Origin: Azolla pinnata | Taxonomy: Eukaryota; Streptophyta; Polypodiopsida; Salviniales; Salviniaceae | NCBI GenBank assembly: GCA_037176905.1 | Contig: JBBBWG010008446.1 | Span: 29,006-93,005, forward strand | DNA: 64,000 bases | Reading direction: 5' to 3' | Shown here: one piece after another, positions 10,871 through 22,800 of the stretch | Layout: each line of letters opens with the position of its first letter | Numbering within the stretch: the first letter of the stretch is position 1 | Translations under genes and position numbers: made by a program | The notes under the pieces: generated by a model | Told to the model about the DNA's origin: nothing | What the model saw: the letters and a program-made list of their open reading frames with translations, nothing else | The model's database searches: none

Positions 10871-12003
10871 CCATGTGTAACTTCTAACTAGTAAATAGCC
10901 ATGTGTAACTGCTAGTAAAGCACGGAAGCGTATCTTCTTTATCCATATTATAATCGAACTGGGGCTGATACGAGATGCTCAGTTGACTATTGATTGTTCG
11001 CGTCGAGTGAGCTCGTATAATTATCAATTGTGTCGCAAATGATACAAATATACAGAGAGAGTAATAGAGTGAAACGATTAAGTTAAGTGTATTGCTGATG
11101 ATGAATCTTAGTTATCGGAAGAAAGAACGAAACAATTAGGTTAACTAAGAGTACTCGACCATACCAACTATCCTTCGCACAAAAGATTGAATACAAGTAT
11201 ACAAATATGATTTGTATCTTTATCTTGTATTGTACTTTGGAAGTTGAATAGATGGATCCTGATCACGATAACCTCGTCTTGCTTATAGAATCTTTATAAT
11301 GTCCCGCGATGTCGTATACTTGAAGGGCTTCCTTTACGTAGGTCAACTAGTTAGGTTCAAAATCACCACATCTTTACATGTGTCGCGTAATTGTGTATAG
11401 GTTAGTCCCCAACCTTAAAATAATTGGTTCCTTACCCGTCTGATATGTAACCATTCAAAAGGTTATTATCGGATTGAGACAAATTCATATGGTCAGTATA
11501 AAAAGTGTGAATGCACCTAGTGGCCAGGGAGCCTTAGAAGTCTGACCTATATAACGAGGACTAGCTATCTTGTTTCATTACAACATCTTGAAATGTTATG
11601 AAAACTCTATTAGTGAGGCTAGGCTCTCTGTAATCAGATTTGTACCTATCAACTTCCGAGGTATAGCGCAAGGTAATAATCCGAGGTATAAGACATGGAC
11701 GGTACCCCAGATTCGTCTCCGAGCTTTTGCTGAAGGCGTGGTGGTTATCACCTCTTATCCATTCTCTTCTCTCTAATCTTCTCTCCAATATTGCTTATCA
11801 TCAGCAGCAGATCTGCAACAAAGACCATGAGATGGCAGCGATAAAATCGCACGAGTAGCTCGAAAGGATTCACAGCCAAAACAGGCCGCTCAGGTGGGAT
11901 TCTTTTCCCTGCCGTTTTCCTTTTCTTTTCTCGACGGCGTCGTACACGATACAAAGAAGTCGAAACCGCCGGCGATCAACGAAACGAAAACATCGCTCGA
12001 TCG
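10871..12003. other. Intergenic stretch, possibly decayed LTR-like DNA
   Basis: There is no gene I can support. Around 11298-11800 the sequence resembles a retroelement long terminal repeat: it starts near TGTCCCG, has a TATATAACGAGGAC box near 11549 and transcript-like text after it. I see no second copy, target-site duplication or internal domain, so this remains a guess. The rest looks like unique spacer. Confidence 0.25.
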
Positions 12004-12238
12004 GATTCGCAAGCTAACAACAAGCATCGAAACATCGAAACATCGTCGCGACACACATCGAAACGTCGTAGCGATTTCGACGCGATCGACACGATGATGT
12101 TACCGATGTTTTGCCCCGAACTGATTCGCAGGCTATAACAACAAGCATCGAAACGATCGAACGATCGAAGCATCGTCGTGAAACACATCGAAACATCGAC
12201 GCGATCCCGACGCGATCGGCGCGATGATGTTACGGACT
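12004..12238. repeat. 119-bp tandem duplication rich in CGAAACATCG words
   Basis: Two copies, 12004-12122 and about 12123-12238, both begin GATTCGCA(A/G)GCTA and end near GCGATGATGTTAC. Both contain short runs of CATCGAAAC and GACGCGATC. Open frames on both strands here translate the repeat and are not treated as genes. Confidence 0.85.
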
Positions 12239-12282
12239 TATCCCTAATTAGAAAAGATAGGCAATCCATTTCTTCTTGCAGC

Positions 12283-12310
12283 CGGTGGGAATCGAACCCG
12301 CGACCTCTCT
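12283..12310 (-). other. tRNA 3'-half-like fragment (T arm plus acceptor strand)
   Basis: On the minus strand this reads GAGGTCGCGGGTTCGATTCC followed by CACCGGCTGC. It has the TTCGATT loop, a T stem with one mismatch and a B-box-like core. The preceding bases are GAGA-rich, do not give an anticodon arm, and no partner for the acceptor strand is found, so it is not a complete tRNA. It could be a tRNA relic, part of a SINE head, or chance. Confidence 0.3.
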
Positions 12311-13800
12311 CTCGCCTTCTCTCTCCTCTTCAACACAACGTGGCACAATTAAATTGTTCTTCAGTTTTTTCTTTGTTTATATCTACTGCAGAACACACGA
12401 CACAGCGCCGCGCCATCGCCATCGCCATCGCCATCGCCGTCGCCATCGCCATCGCCGATCGCTTCCTTCGCCATCGCCGATCGCTTCCCTCCAGCCTTCC
12501 TTCTCCCCCCCCCCCCACCCCGTCTCCTCCCGTGCTCTCCTCGTCTCGCCCGCGCGGCCACCTCCTCTTCTGCAATTGGACCGAATCCGCTCCATCTTCG
12601 TCGCGCTTCTCCTCCTCCTCCTTCCCAGGTTAGCTCTCGCATCCGTTTCATTCACCTTTGTTTCGTTTCTTTCCCCCGTTTCTGCATCGCGAAGAATAAC
12701 TGGACTAGGACGAAAAAGCAGATTGTTTTCCCCCCCGCTAGTTCTTTTGCTTGTTTTATCAGTTTCCCGTATCGTACCTGCCATTTATCCATTGAAGAGA
12801 GAGAGAGAGAGAGACAAACAATCGGAGGCATTCAGAGGAAAATTCTGCTTGAAATTTATAGAAACCTCATCTAAAGCGACTCTGTGTGATCAATTCAGTA
12901 GACGTTCGACCATAAATCTCCCATTTTTCGTTGGTCAACTGTTGCCGTTTTCCTCCATTTCTTGCTGCTTTTGGAACCGTGGTTTATTTATCCATCTATG
13001 GAATGACAAAAAAAAGAGCTAGGTCTGATCGATGCATTGGACATTTAAACGTAACTGTCGCATTTTGCTTCATCCATCATTTTATATATAGGAGGCATTC
13101 AGGAAAAACTTCTGCTCGCAATTTATAGAAACCTCATATAAAGAGAACTTATCTGATCAATTCAGTAGACGTTCCAGCATAAATTTCCCATTTTTCTTCG
13201 GCCAAGAGTTGTCATTTTATTATTCCTGCCGCTTTTGGAACTGTAGTTTATATGTCCCCCTATGGAATGACAAAAAAAAAAGAACTTGTTCTGATTGATG
13301 CATTGGGTACTTTAATGTAACTATCACATTTGCTTCATCCATCAACTTATCTCTTTTGTCATCTATGTTACGTGCTTCATATCAGCCATGGATGCAGTCG
13401 TAAGACAGTGAAAGATTTGCCGCTCAAAACATTTCATTCAGTTTCTACAAATTCTTTTCTCCGGGGCTTCGTACTTGGTCAAGTTTGTGAAATGACCTAA
13501 AGGTCAGTACTCAAGCTTTTCCATCAACGATTATGTAAACTCTCTATTTTCCGATTCTTAATGTCTTTCAATATTCTTCTTTCCTCAGCAAAATTGTCCA
13601 TATCATCTTCTCCTCTGTCATCCATATACCAAGTTATGTTTTTTAAGTAGTCCATTTGATATTTGCTTTAGAATTTTAATATTTAGTTTTTTCTTTCCGA
13701 TTTCAATTGTTAACTTCTCACTCTTCTTTCCGACTGGGATAACAGCTCATGTGTAGTAGGGTTATCAAAGGAGGAGATTAGAGTCTTTGTCGTCTGCCAA
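12311..13800. other. Promoter and leader region of the spatacsin gene
   Basis: This contains a CGCCAT hexanucleotide run at 12411-12459, a C-run near 12507-12516, CT-rich leader-like sequence to about 12630, and a possible leader intron whose acceptor would be AACAG near 13745, just before the start codon at 13801. Long frames on both strands across 12280-13020 are low-complexity. I read the block as 5' leader plus intron, without transcript proof. Confidence 0.5.
12824..13350. repeat. 267-bp tandem duplication in the spatacsin leader region
   Basis: Two diverged copies start with GGAGGCATTCAG at 12824 and 13091. They share matching blocks in the same order: ATTTATAGAAACCTCAT, GATCAATTCAGTAGACGTTC, CTATGGAATGACAAAAAAAA and GCTTCATCCATCA. 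Divergence is moderate (substitutions and small indels), so the duplication is not very recent. Confidence 0.92.
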
Positions 13801-16800
13801 ATGGATGATGGTAGATGCGATGAAGCTCACGATATCAGAGTTGTGCGATTGCGTAGCTGGAGCAGAGGTTCTTTACCAGCTTCACACATCAAAGAAGCAT
13901 TTTTGTCACCATGCAGGGACAAGATTTTACTGCAAGCTGAAAAAGATGAGGTTGTTGTCGTTTCTTTGCATTCAACAGAAGATCCATCGGAAGAGAAAAC
14001 ATACAAACCACCTAGTGCGGTTAGACACTCTATGTCACGTGTATTCAATCTGCAAAACATTCCGGATCCTCCTTTCCCTGGAAGATTCGAGAGACCTTCT
14101 GAGGTTTCTACTTGTAGAGATTCCTCGTGTATTCCAGTTCAGGACCTAGCAATGCCATTGGCGAATTTCCCTTCGATTTTAAATACTATTTCGTGCTGTT
14201 GGGGCGCGATAGGGGAGGGGTACAGTGCTGACAAACAAGTTGGTGGATTCAAACAACTGCTCTTTATAGTGGGGAAGCATGGGCTTTTTATACATGGACT
14301 CCCAAAAACCAGGGTAAAACTTGATCAAACGTTTAAAGATCAGACAAGAGGGGGCAAAGTAAAGGCTCCTTCAGGAAGATGGATTAACTGGAGTGTTGAT
14401 AGCTGCAATCCAACCAGTGATGTATGCAACAGAGATCCATTTTTGAATTATGAAATACCTCCAGAAATGCAGTCAAAGAATTTCATTACATTTTTAGTGG
14501 ATTCACAAGTTCAGAAGAAAGCAGATGTTGCAAATTTAATGTTTGTAGGTGGAAAGAATCAGCTATGTGCTGGCAATATACTTTCATATGGTATCCAGTA
14601 TCACTCTACTTCCTTCTCTAGATTGATTGAATACTTTCAGGGACATCTGTGCAGAAGTGGAGAAAATGCTAGTGATGCATTGGGAGATTTGAACAATCTG
14701 GTAATAGGAAAGGTATTTTCAGGATCATCTTTTGATTCAATTGGTATGGTGTTTCATATGACAGATAACAGTGCTCTAGATTTTGCAGAAGGAAATATAA
14801 GGCACAATGAAAGTTGTAGCTTCTTTATTTCGATTTGTAAAGTGCTAAGCTCAGGTTTGGAATGGTTTTCTGTTATCAATCCTAACAAAGCTTCAACACA
14901 AAGTACAAGATCACAGTGGCCAACATTTTCTATTGCTGGATCTTATTTGTTTGGGCTGCACGAGAATGGACATATTTGTGTATGGTCAATAGTTGATGGA
15001 ACCACTGTCTTCAATATTGATGTATTACAGCATTATGATTTGCATGATGCTAGCCTGAGGAGCTTCTTGAAGCAGGAACTTCATGAGGGTGGGATGACTA
15101 AATTGCAAGAAGAGAGTTTGTCAGGGCAACATTACGGCAGAAATTTTCGACATATGGATGTGGCGCCAGATTCTTCTGTAATTGCTGTTACTGATTCATT
15201 GTCAATTATGTATGTCTTATCAGTAGGACAGTACTTTTCACATGGTTTAGCTCAGAAAAGCTCAGAAACCAGACATTCTCCGTCAAATTCTTTGTGGAGT
15301 TCGGCAGTGGGCTCCACAGTGATCGGCTCTTTCACGCCTCAAAATGCATCCCGTAGAGGAGTGTTATTAGAATCTGGTTTTATCTCACTCCATCAACCAA
15401 GTGGTTTCTCCTGTAAGTCTAACCTGATGAGGCTTGGATTCAGGCAGACTACCCTAATGCGTAGCCATCATCATCCATTGAGACAAGTTCTTTTGCCTAT
15501 GGATCATTCAAACTCGAATTCGATTGTCTGCTTGAATCCATTTGGAGTAACAGAGGTGATAAAGCTGAAAAATGAGTCCCACAAGTGCACCATTTTCTTT
15601 AAGATGTTGCAGATATCAGGAGAAGCTTATGATGACAGAGTCTTGGAAACATGCACTCCTGGATATGTGCAGGTACGAATAGATTCCCAGAAAGAAAATA
15701 ATATTTGTGCCTTCAGTTCACAAGGTTATGTATATTTTCTCCAAGAAGATGGTCTTCATGTGGTATTGCCGCCTATATCGGCTTCAAAATCTAAGCTGCC
15801 AGACAGTCTTGAAGGTCGGTGGTGGTTTACAGGTTCCAAGTTTGAATGTATGATAGATGGATATTCAGGTTTCAGAAAACCAAGAGCAATGTTGAAACAG
15901 TGGCAGATGGAATTATTAGATAAAGTTCTTATATACGATGGTCTGTTTGAAGCAGAATATTTTGCAGCAGAAAATGGTGAGTCTGTGATGTGTCAGCTGT
16001 TTGTACGGCTGTAATATTCTATTTTGTTGAAAAGTCACTGAGTAAACACATTATTCGGTTTTTGAACAATGAGACTGAAGGCAGAAAGGGTCTTTATTAC
16101 TCTAGATGTAGTGACTTGTGTAGAACAAATGGCCATTTATGTTGCCTACAACAGAGTCGGAGCACTCTGGAATGTCAATTTGTAAGAACATGGAAGTTTT
16201 CTCCAGTTGGAAAGTGTCTGATAAATTGGTTTTCTCCATGCCATACATTGAATCCAATGTAATGGTCAAAGAAATGGGCCAATGCAGCACACTGAAGCTT
16301 TAATACATGAAGTGAACTAGTGGGTTTGTAGACATTGTTCAATCCACTGCTCGGTTCTTAGGAAGGTAATAACGATGTTTTAGTGAAGGGGAAAAGTGAA
16401 ACAGTGAGTTTTCCTCATTGCTTACAGCAGGGGACCTCAATGCCCCATATATACAATGCCAAAAACTGATTTATCCAGTTTTAGATACAAAGGGGAATTA
16501 TGGATTGTTGTAATCTAGAGTTATGGCCGAGGGGGATAATGGAGCTAGTCATTATTTTATCCTTTGTACTTTGTTGTCACTCTCCTTGAAACAAGGATGG
16601 GCTTCTAAACTCTGTTGACTTCTATGTTTGTCAGAAGATGTGTTTATGAAATTTAATTCCAAGTAACAAGTTTTGATGATAAGGAGAGGAGATAACAAAA
16701 CTTACCCAAAAATCTTGAAATGCAGGTTGGTCTCAGCAGGTGGTGAGGTTAAGAAGATTGCAGTTGGTTCTTGATTATGCTCAGCTAGATGAAGTAGAAC

Positions 16801-19800
16801 AGTAAGCGTTTGATTTAATACACATGAATTCTTTACCGTTAGAAGATGTTTTTATGTTATGATATCTATTACTTCTTCCTTTTGTTTATGATGTAGGGAA
16901 ATAATAGGCATAGAATAAAGAAAGACACTTCCTCATATTTCCCCAACGTCCTTCCATTGTGATACCAATGCTTGGCCATGTCATAAGGGATATAATCGTA
17001 AATGATGTTGTTTTACTGTAGATGTGGTGTGATAGCACTCTGGTTTCCTTCAATTAGATTAAAGATATTGGTGCAATTACGATCATACATATGTTAAAAG
17101 CTATGGTTTGCTAATGTGGCAGAGCCCTTGATAGCCTTGTTGATGTTGGAGCTGCAGAAGCTGGGGTTCCGAGAGTGCTATTCTGTGCACAGGGGCTTAT
17201 AGTGAAATCCACTAGTGGCGACAATGAACTTGGGCAAGCATCAAGGTGGTTACTTATCCATTACATGAATTAGAGCATATATAATTAAGTTATCTTCATG
17301 AAAATAAATTTCTGAATAGGATTATATCGTTTGAACTTTGCACTTCTATTGGTTCTTTAGCCCCCCAAGGCCTCAAAGAAGATGTTTGAAAGTAATGGAG
17401 GTGTCATCTTATCTGCGCTTGTCTTTAAAGGTCTTGTATACTGCAGTTTTTTAGGATGGAGGCTAAGTCCAGGATATGCCATACTTAAGCCTAGTGACTG
17501 ATATGTGATCTTGGTAGAGTCATTGTGTAACTGATGTATAAGTCTTCATTAAAAGATTCTGCCACCACGAACTGAACTTGGACGAGCTTGAAATTTCGCT
17601 AGCTGCACCTAGAATCTCTTATGAATCCCTTAAGTTACAAGTGAATAGAACAACATGGAGAAACTTTCTCCTAAACTTTATTTTGTGCATGTCCATTTTT
17701 TATGCCCTAATTAGTGTGGTCTTTACTGTGGGTTCTTATGCCCTGATTGCATTTGTGTATTCAAAATGATTATTTGATTCTCTGTACTCATGGTTGAAGT
17801 CATGCAAGATTAGGCAGTATTCTGATTCAGTTTACTTTTTAAGGGTCTCTTCTGATGCTTCTTAGTCTGTTAGTTTCTTTGGGAGAGATTAAGAGGCACC
17901 TATATGCCATGAATCTAGTTCCTACAGAGATTTGTTGGTGCTTGCACGCTGGTGTGTAGGAAAATCATAAAAAAGGATAGATTCATGGTTCAGGTTCTAT
18001 TATATGGACATATTAAGGCAACTAAATGCTTTGTCCTTCCCCATCTCTGCCCATACGATATCATGGGGCACAGAAAGATTTTTCTTTAAACATATGGTGC
18101 CTGCACTCTGGCGTGTGTAGGGTGGCTGTCACATGGATATACTAAGACATTTAAATGCTTTGTCATTCATATAGACAAAAAAAAGTTCTGCGACACATGA
18201 TAAAGTGATGGTCCGTCACATCACTTACGATCAGATCCAAAATTCTTCTTGGAAGACAAGGTGGCATACATATGTGTCCACAGATACCTGGGAGTTAAAC
18301 TCATATGTTCCTGTTTCTCGCTACAGAAAGCTGCTTGTGCCTGGCATGTGAATATTAATCCCTGGTGCTCCTGAAAGATAATGTGCACAAGTATGATTCC
18401 AAGAGGCATGGGCTACAATCTTGATGATTGTCTGCATAATGAGGAGCAAGGTATCAGTGCCCCATGATTGTTGGCTGGAGATGAATGTAACTCCAATATT
18501 CACAGAGGCATTATTCTGATCAAATAATTGGGAGCTCCATATGAAAAGGTACTCTACAATTGGCAGTTATGTCATATAAAAATATTTGTTGAACAAGGTG
18601 ATAACCTCTGTTGCTGAATGGTGAAAATGGTTCCAACCACATGGCATTAGCGTATATGGACTACCCTTGCTCTAATACAACTTCGGCCCCCCCTCCTCCC
18701 CCCCCAAACATGACGCTAAAGTGGAGAATAGAGTAATTTGAACTGACATCATCAAATCAAATAATAAAGAATATGGATCATCACACAATATTTCTTGATA
18801 AGATGGCTTACTGTTTGACAATCTTTCTATAAATATCTGAGAGCAGATACATCATCAGGGATTCGGATATACATATCACACGGGCTCCATAGTGTTGTGG
18901 ACAAGTGCAAACCTCTACACAGCAGTTGAAAATTGTAATCGAAAAGACAGGCTCGCAAACCCATTAACTCTTTATATAGCATCAAGGGGTTGGAGTTGGA
19001 AATTATGAAGAACATGGATTCAGCAGGTTCACTGTTAGACTCTGCTTCTATAAACATCTGAGCCCATATTCATATCAGGGTCGCCTATGTGGATATACAC
19101 AATTATTACATGTGCTCCGTAGGGTGGGGAACTGCAAACCTCAACTTATCAGTTGAATTAAAATAGGTAGATGGCATCAAGGTGGTGGAATTGGAATCTA
19201 TGACTGCTACTATGCTAATATTTATGAAGTAAGAGAGGGATACTACTGCCTCTTAAAACAAGATGTTGGCCTTTGTGCAAGGTAATAGAGTGCAAAGTCT
19301 AAGAGTGGAGGAGACTTGAAGGTGAGAGTTTTGAAGATCTTTTGAAGGTGAAAGTTACAGTTTTTATGAGTAAAGAACTTCGATTGTATTGATAACAGTA
19401 TATTCTTTTCTTCATTTCTAGTAGTTTCATTTTCAATTTTATTTCTGTTTACATTTTTTTTTTGTTTGCAAGGAAGAGGCTGTGATTAAAATGTAATCTG
19501 GTACTTTATCTTGTAGGTCTTTCACCTTCTAAAAATTGCTAAAAATGATCTTTGTTTATTACTCTCCAAGCATGTGAATATACCAGAACCATGTGATGGT
19601 GAGGCTTCCTTTGATTTTCAGGCTGTTGTCACTTCTTGCACGGTTTGTGATAAAGTTAATCAAGCAATACGGCATGTTAAATTTGAAAAATCAACATAAT
19701 GATGGTGTACCAGATTCTCAGAAGAATGTTAGCTCTCTATCAGATATGGGGTGCAACCTACATGAGATGTCACGTTTTCTGGAGGTTATCAGGAAAATGC

Positions 19801-22800
19801 AACATCAATTGCAAATACGAAGGGGCCGTCCACAGGTTGGGAAGGTTATACTCTCTTAGCTTGCTTCTGCACTTACAAGAGATTTTTTTCCTTTCAAATT
19901 ACCGATTCTTGCATTTATATGTAGAAGGAAGCTAGTGATGAAGTTGCAGCAGAGAGCCGGCAAGATTATGGTTCACCTGTTTCGGAACAGACTGTGGATG
20001 GAGATAAATTTTCCAAACCAGAAGACTCCTTGTGGATTGTTGGAGTTGGTGAAAATGGAGATAAAAATATTTCTGAGAGTTCCTATGAGATGTTTAATAG
20101 GTGGGAGAAGGGAAGTATTAATTTAGCAGAGATTGTTCGTGAAGCTTTAAGAGCAGGAAGATTGCCACTTGCTGTTGCTCAACTACATCGTTTACAATCA
20201 GTGGATATTGTCTCCCAACAACACAGTCAGAATATCTTCAAAGAAGTTCAATTCATTGGGAGAGCGTTTGTTTATGAACTGTTCTGCAAGGTAAATTGAT
20301 AGAATTTACATATAATCGCTGATTGAATTTTTTTGTGAATTGATTTGGTGAAATCTACATATATGGCATTAGTCCAATAATCAATCTGCACGTTTTAACC
20401 ATTGAATTTTGATTGCTATTCGTAATACGAACTTTTGCAGGGAGAAGCATCAAAAGCAATGATAGCACTTAGCCGACTTGGGGAAGATGTGGAAACGGTT
20501 TTACGAGAATTAGCTTTTGGAACAGTTTCCCGCTTCATAAGGGCGGAGGTTATTAATGAACTAGCAAAGCTGGGTTGCCTCGACTTGCAAGACTTGGAGA
20601 TTCTAGAAATAATATCAATCCTTGAGGTCTTGTCTCATTTTTCCTTTAAAATTGTGAAGTTCCTGAAATGATTTCATAGATTTCAATGCTGATGATATGT
20701 TTTGCATGATAATGGAAGAGGGCTTATCCAAGCAGTAACTTTGGGTGGAGTTATGGGATGCTCCAAAGGTCATTACCAGATCCAACTAGAACCCCCTCAG
20801 AACCTGTATTATCTAATGTTCCACATCTTGTGTGCTCGTTGAAAGAACCTGAAGATTTTATAATCACATGTGGGGAGGCCAACGGCGTTGTCCTTGGTGA
20901 CTGGAATGGTACAGAAAGTTCAAACCCAGAACACAGTTCCCTGGAAGATCTCTCTCCAGCATATTGGGTGGGCCCAGCTGTGTGGCTAAAAATCTGGGAC
21001 AAGAGGACACTTGATCGGGTATGTGGGCTTATTTAGTCTTTCTTGTGATTTGTTTGTATGAGGTATTGATATTTGAGAAGCATGATTTAAATTGCGCAAA
21101 TTTAAAATATACAAGCAATCTTTCTTGTGTTTCTAGACGTTTCTTCATTTTTCCAAGGTCCAGCATGCAATATCCTTTCCAACAATTATGAGTTCATAGT
21201 GAAAAGAGATTTACCAAATGAAGCTCAAATTTGGATTTGTCTGTAGCCTGAATATTTTCAGGAGGTGACTCGGATAATATATGGTAGGAATTATGATAAT
21301 TCAAAGATGGGTAGTGAAGAGGAATTGTATGGGTATAGCAGCATATGGTTTCTGAAGGCATCTTCTTCAGATCTAGGAGGGACACATCAGCTTTGTGTAT
21401 CTGGATTTTGTGAGGTGTTTTTATGGTAGATTGCCAGCTCTATACACACTATGTATGACAAATTGAAGAAAAAATGTTGATAGATTCTCCATCTAAGAAA
21501 GTTCCGTGGTAATGGATGAACATATTGTAAAGATTATTATGACATAAAGATACATGGACTATGAACATTGCCAATCTAAGAAAGGTATCATATGACATCA
21601 TGAATACTCATAGTGACTGGCCAATCATCATCCTAATAGGTTGTCAACCATGTTCATAAATTATGAGGGTTGAATATTAATGGCCAGAAACTGCTGTATC
21701 TGGTTTTAAGAGCTTTACATATGTTTCAAAGATAGCAAAGAATGTTGAAAGAAAACTAAAAGCTCATCATATGAGAATACTTTCTAGTTCTAGCTTTCTA
21801 TACACATGATAATAGTAGGCCGCTTCAGTCTCTTCAACCCTACCTTTGTATACAGGTAACAATAGTAGGCAAGACAATGGAATCCTAAATAGTTCTGCTA
21901 CATATACATGGAAGTAGATTTTTATACATGGGATATTTCATCCAAGTTTTACAGACCTTGTACATACTATGGGGAAGTTACAATTCAGTAGTGCCTATTA
22001 CTAGTTCCTCCTATGGACCTCAAGAAGTACGTTTAATAACATCTCTTAAGAGACTGACTGCATCTCTAATGGTAGAGAAGAACTTTCTCTGGAAAAATTG
22101 AGTTATTTTTGTGTCTTTCGGGCAAGAGTTTGTTTGAGTTCTTGTACACAAATTTAAGCATGTTTGCACACATGTGTTGCTAACAATATTTTCTTGTTAT
22201 ATTTTTATTGTTTACAGATTTGTGTTGATCAAGAAACACTTGTGCTCACTACCATTTCATGGGAGGCTCGTTTTCAGGCAGCTATTTCTCGGAATGATGG
22301 GGCAGAAGTTTCTTTTCTACTAGAGTCTATTCCCAATTCCGTGCTGTTAGACGGTGAACTACGGATTCGGTTAGACTGTTCTGATCCATTGAAAGCTGAT
22401 TATGACTGGGAAATAAGAACTGAACAAAGATCTCAAGATGGACTATATGGCTTAGTTCTTGATGCTGTCGAGATTGTCATACCCAGTGTCAGATTTCTAC
22501 TAGTGGAACTGGGAAATGCTTGCACGAGTTGGATTTACCAGATGATTGAAGAAAAAATAGCAAAAAGCCACATTTTTTTACAGAGCTATTGGCATGGTAC
22601 AACACAGTTGGTATCACTGCTTGCCCGAGCTGGAATACTGTATAACAATTCTCGTAAACTCTTTCTAGGTGGCAAAACTAACTTAAAACAAGAAACTGAG
22701 CAAGCATTTCATGAATTGGTTCTGCGCCATTGTGTTCGACATACGTTACCAAATTTTATGGGATTTTACCTGGATCATCACTCCTTAGCACTGGATACAA

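Noticed and set aside
11298-11800. Solo LTR
   Set aside because: Only a TATA-like box and general appearance support it. No duplicate end, primer-binding site or target-site duplication was found, so it is kept only as a remark.
12271-12360. Complete tRNA gene on the minus strand
   Set aside because: The T arm is good, but no anticodon arm, D arm or acceptor partner could be folded from the GAGA-rich flank.
12178-13022. Overlapping 81-248 codon frames before spatacsin
   Set aside because: Composition is CGCCAT repeat and CT-rich leader. No family and no splice partner; treated as leader sequence.
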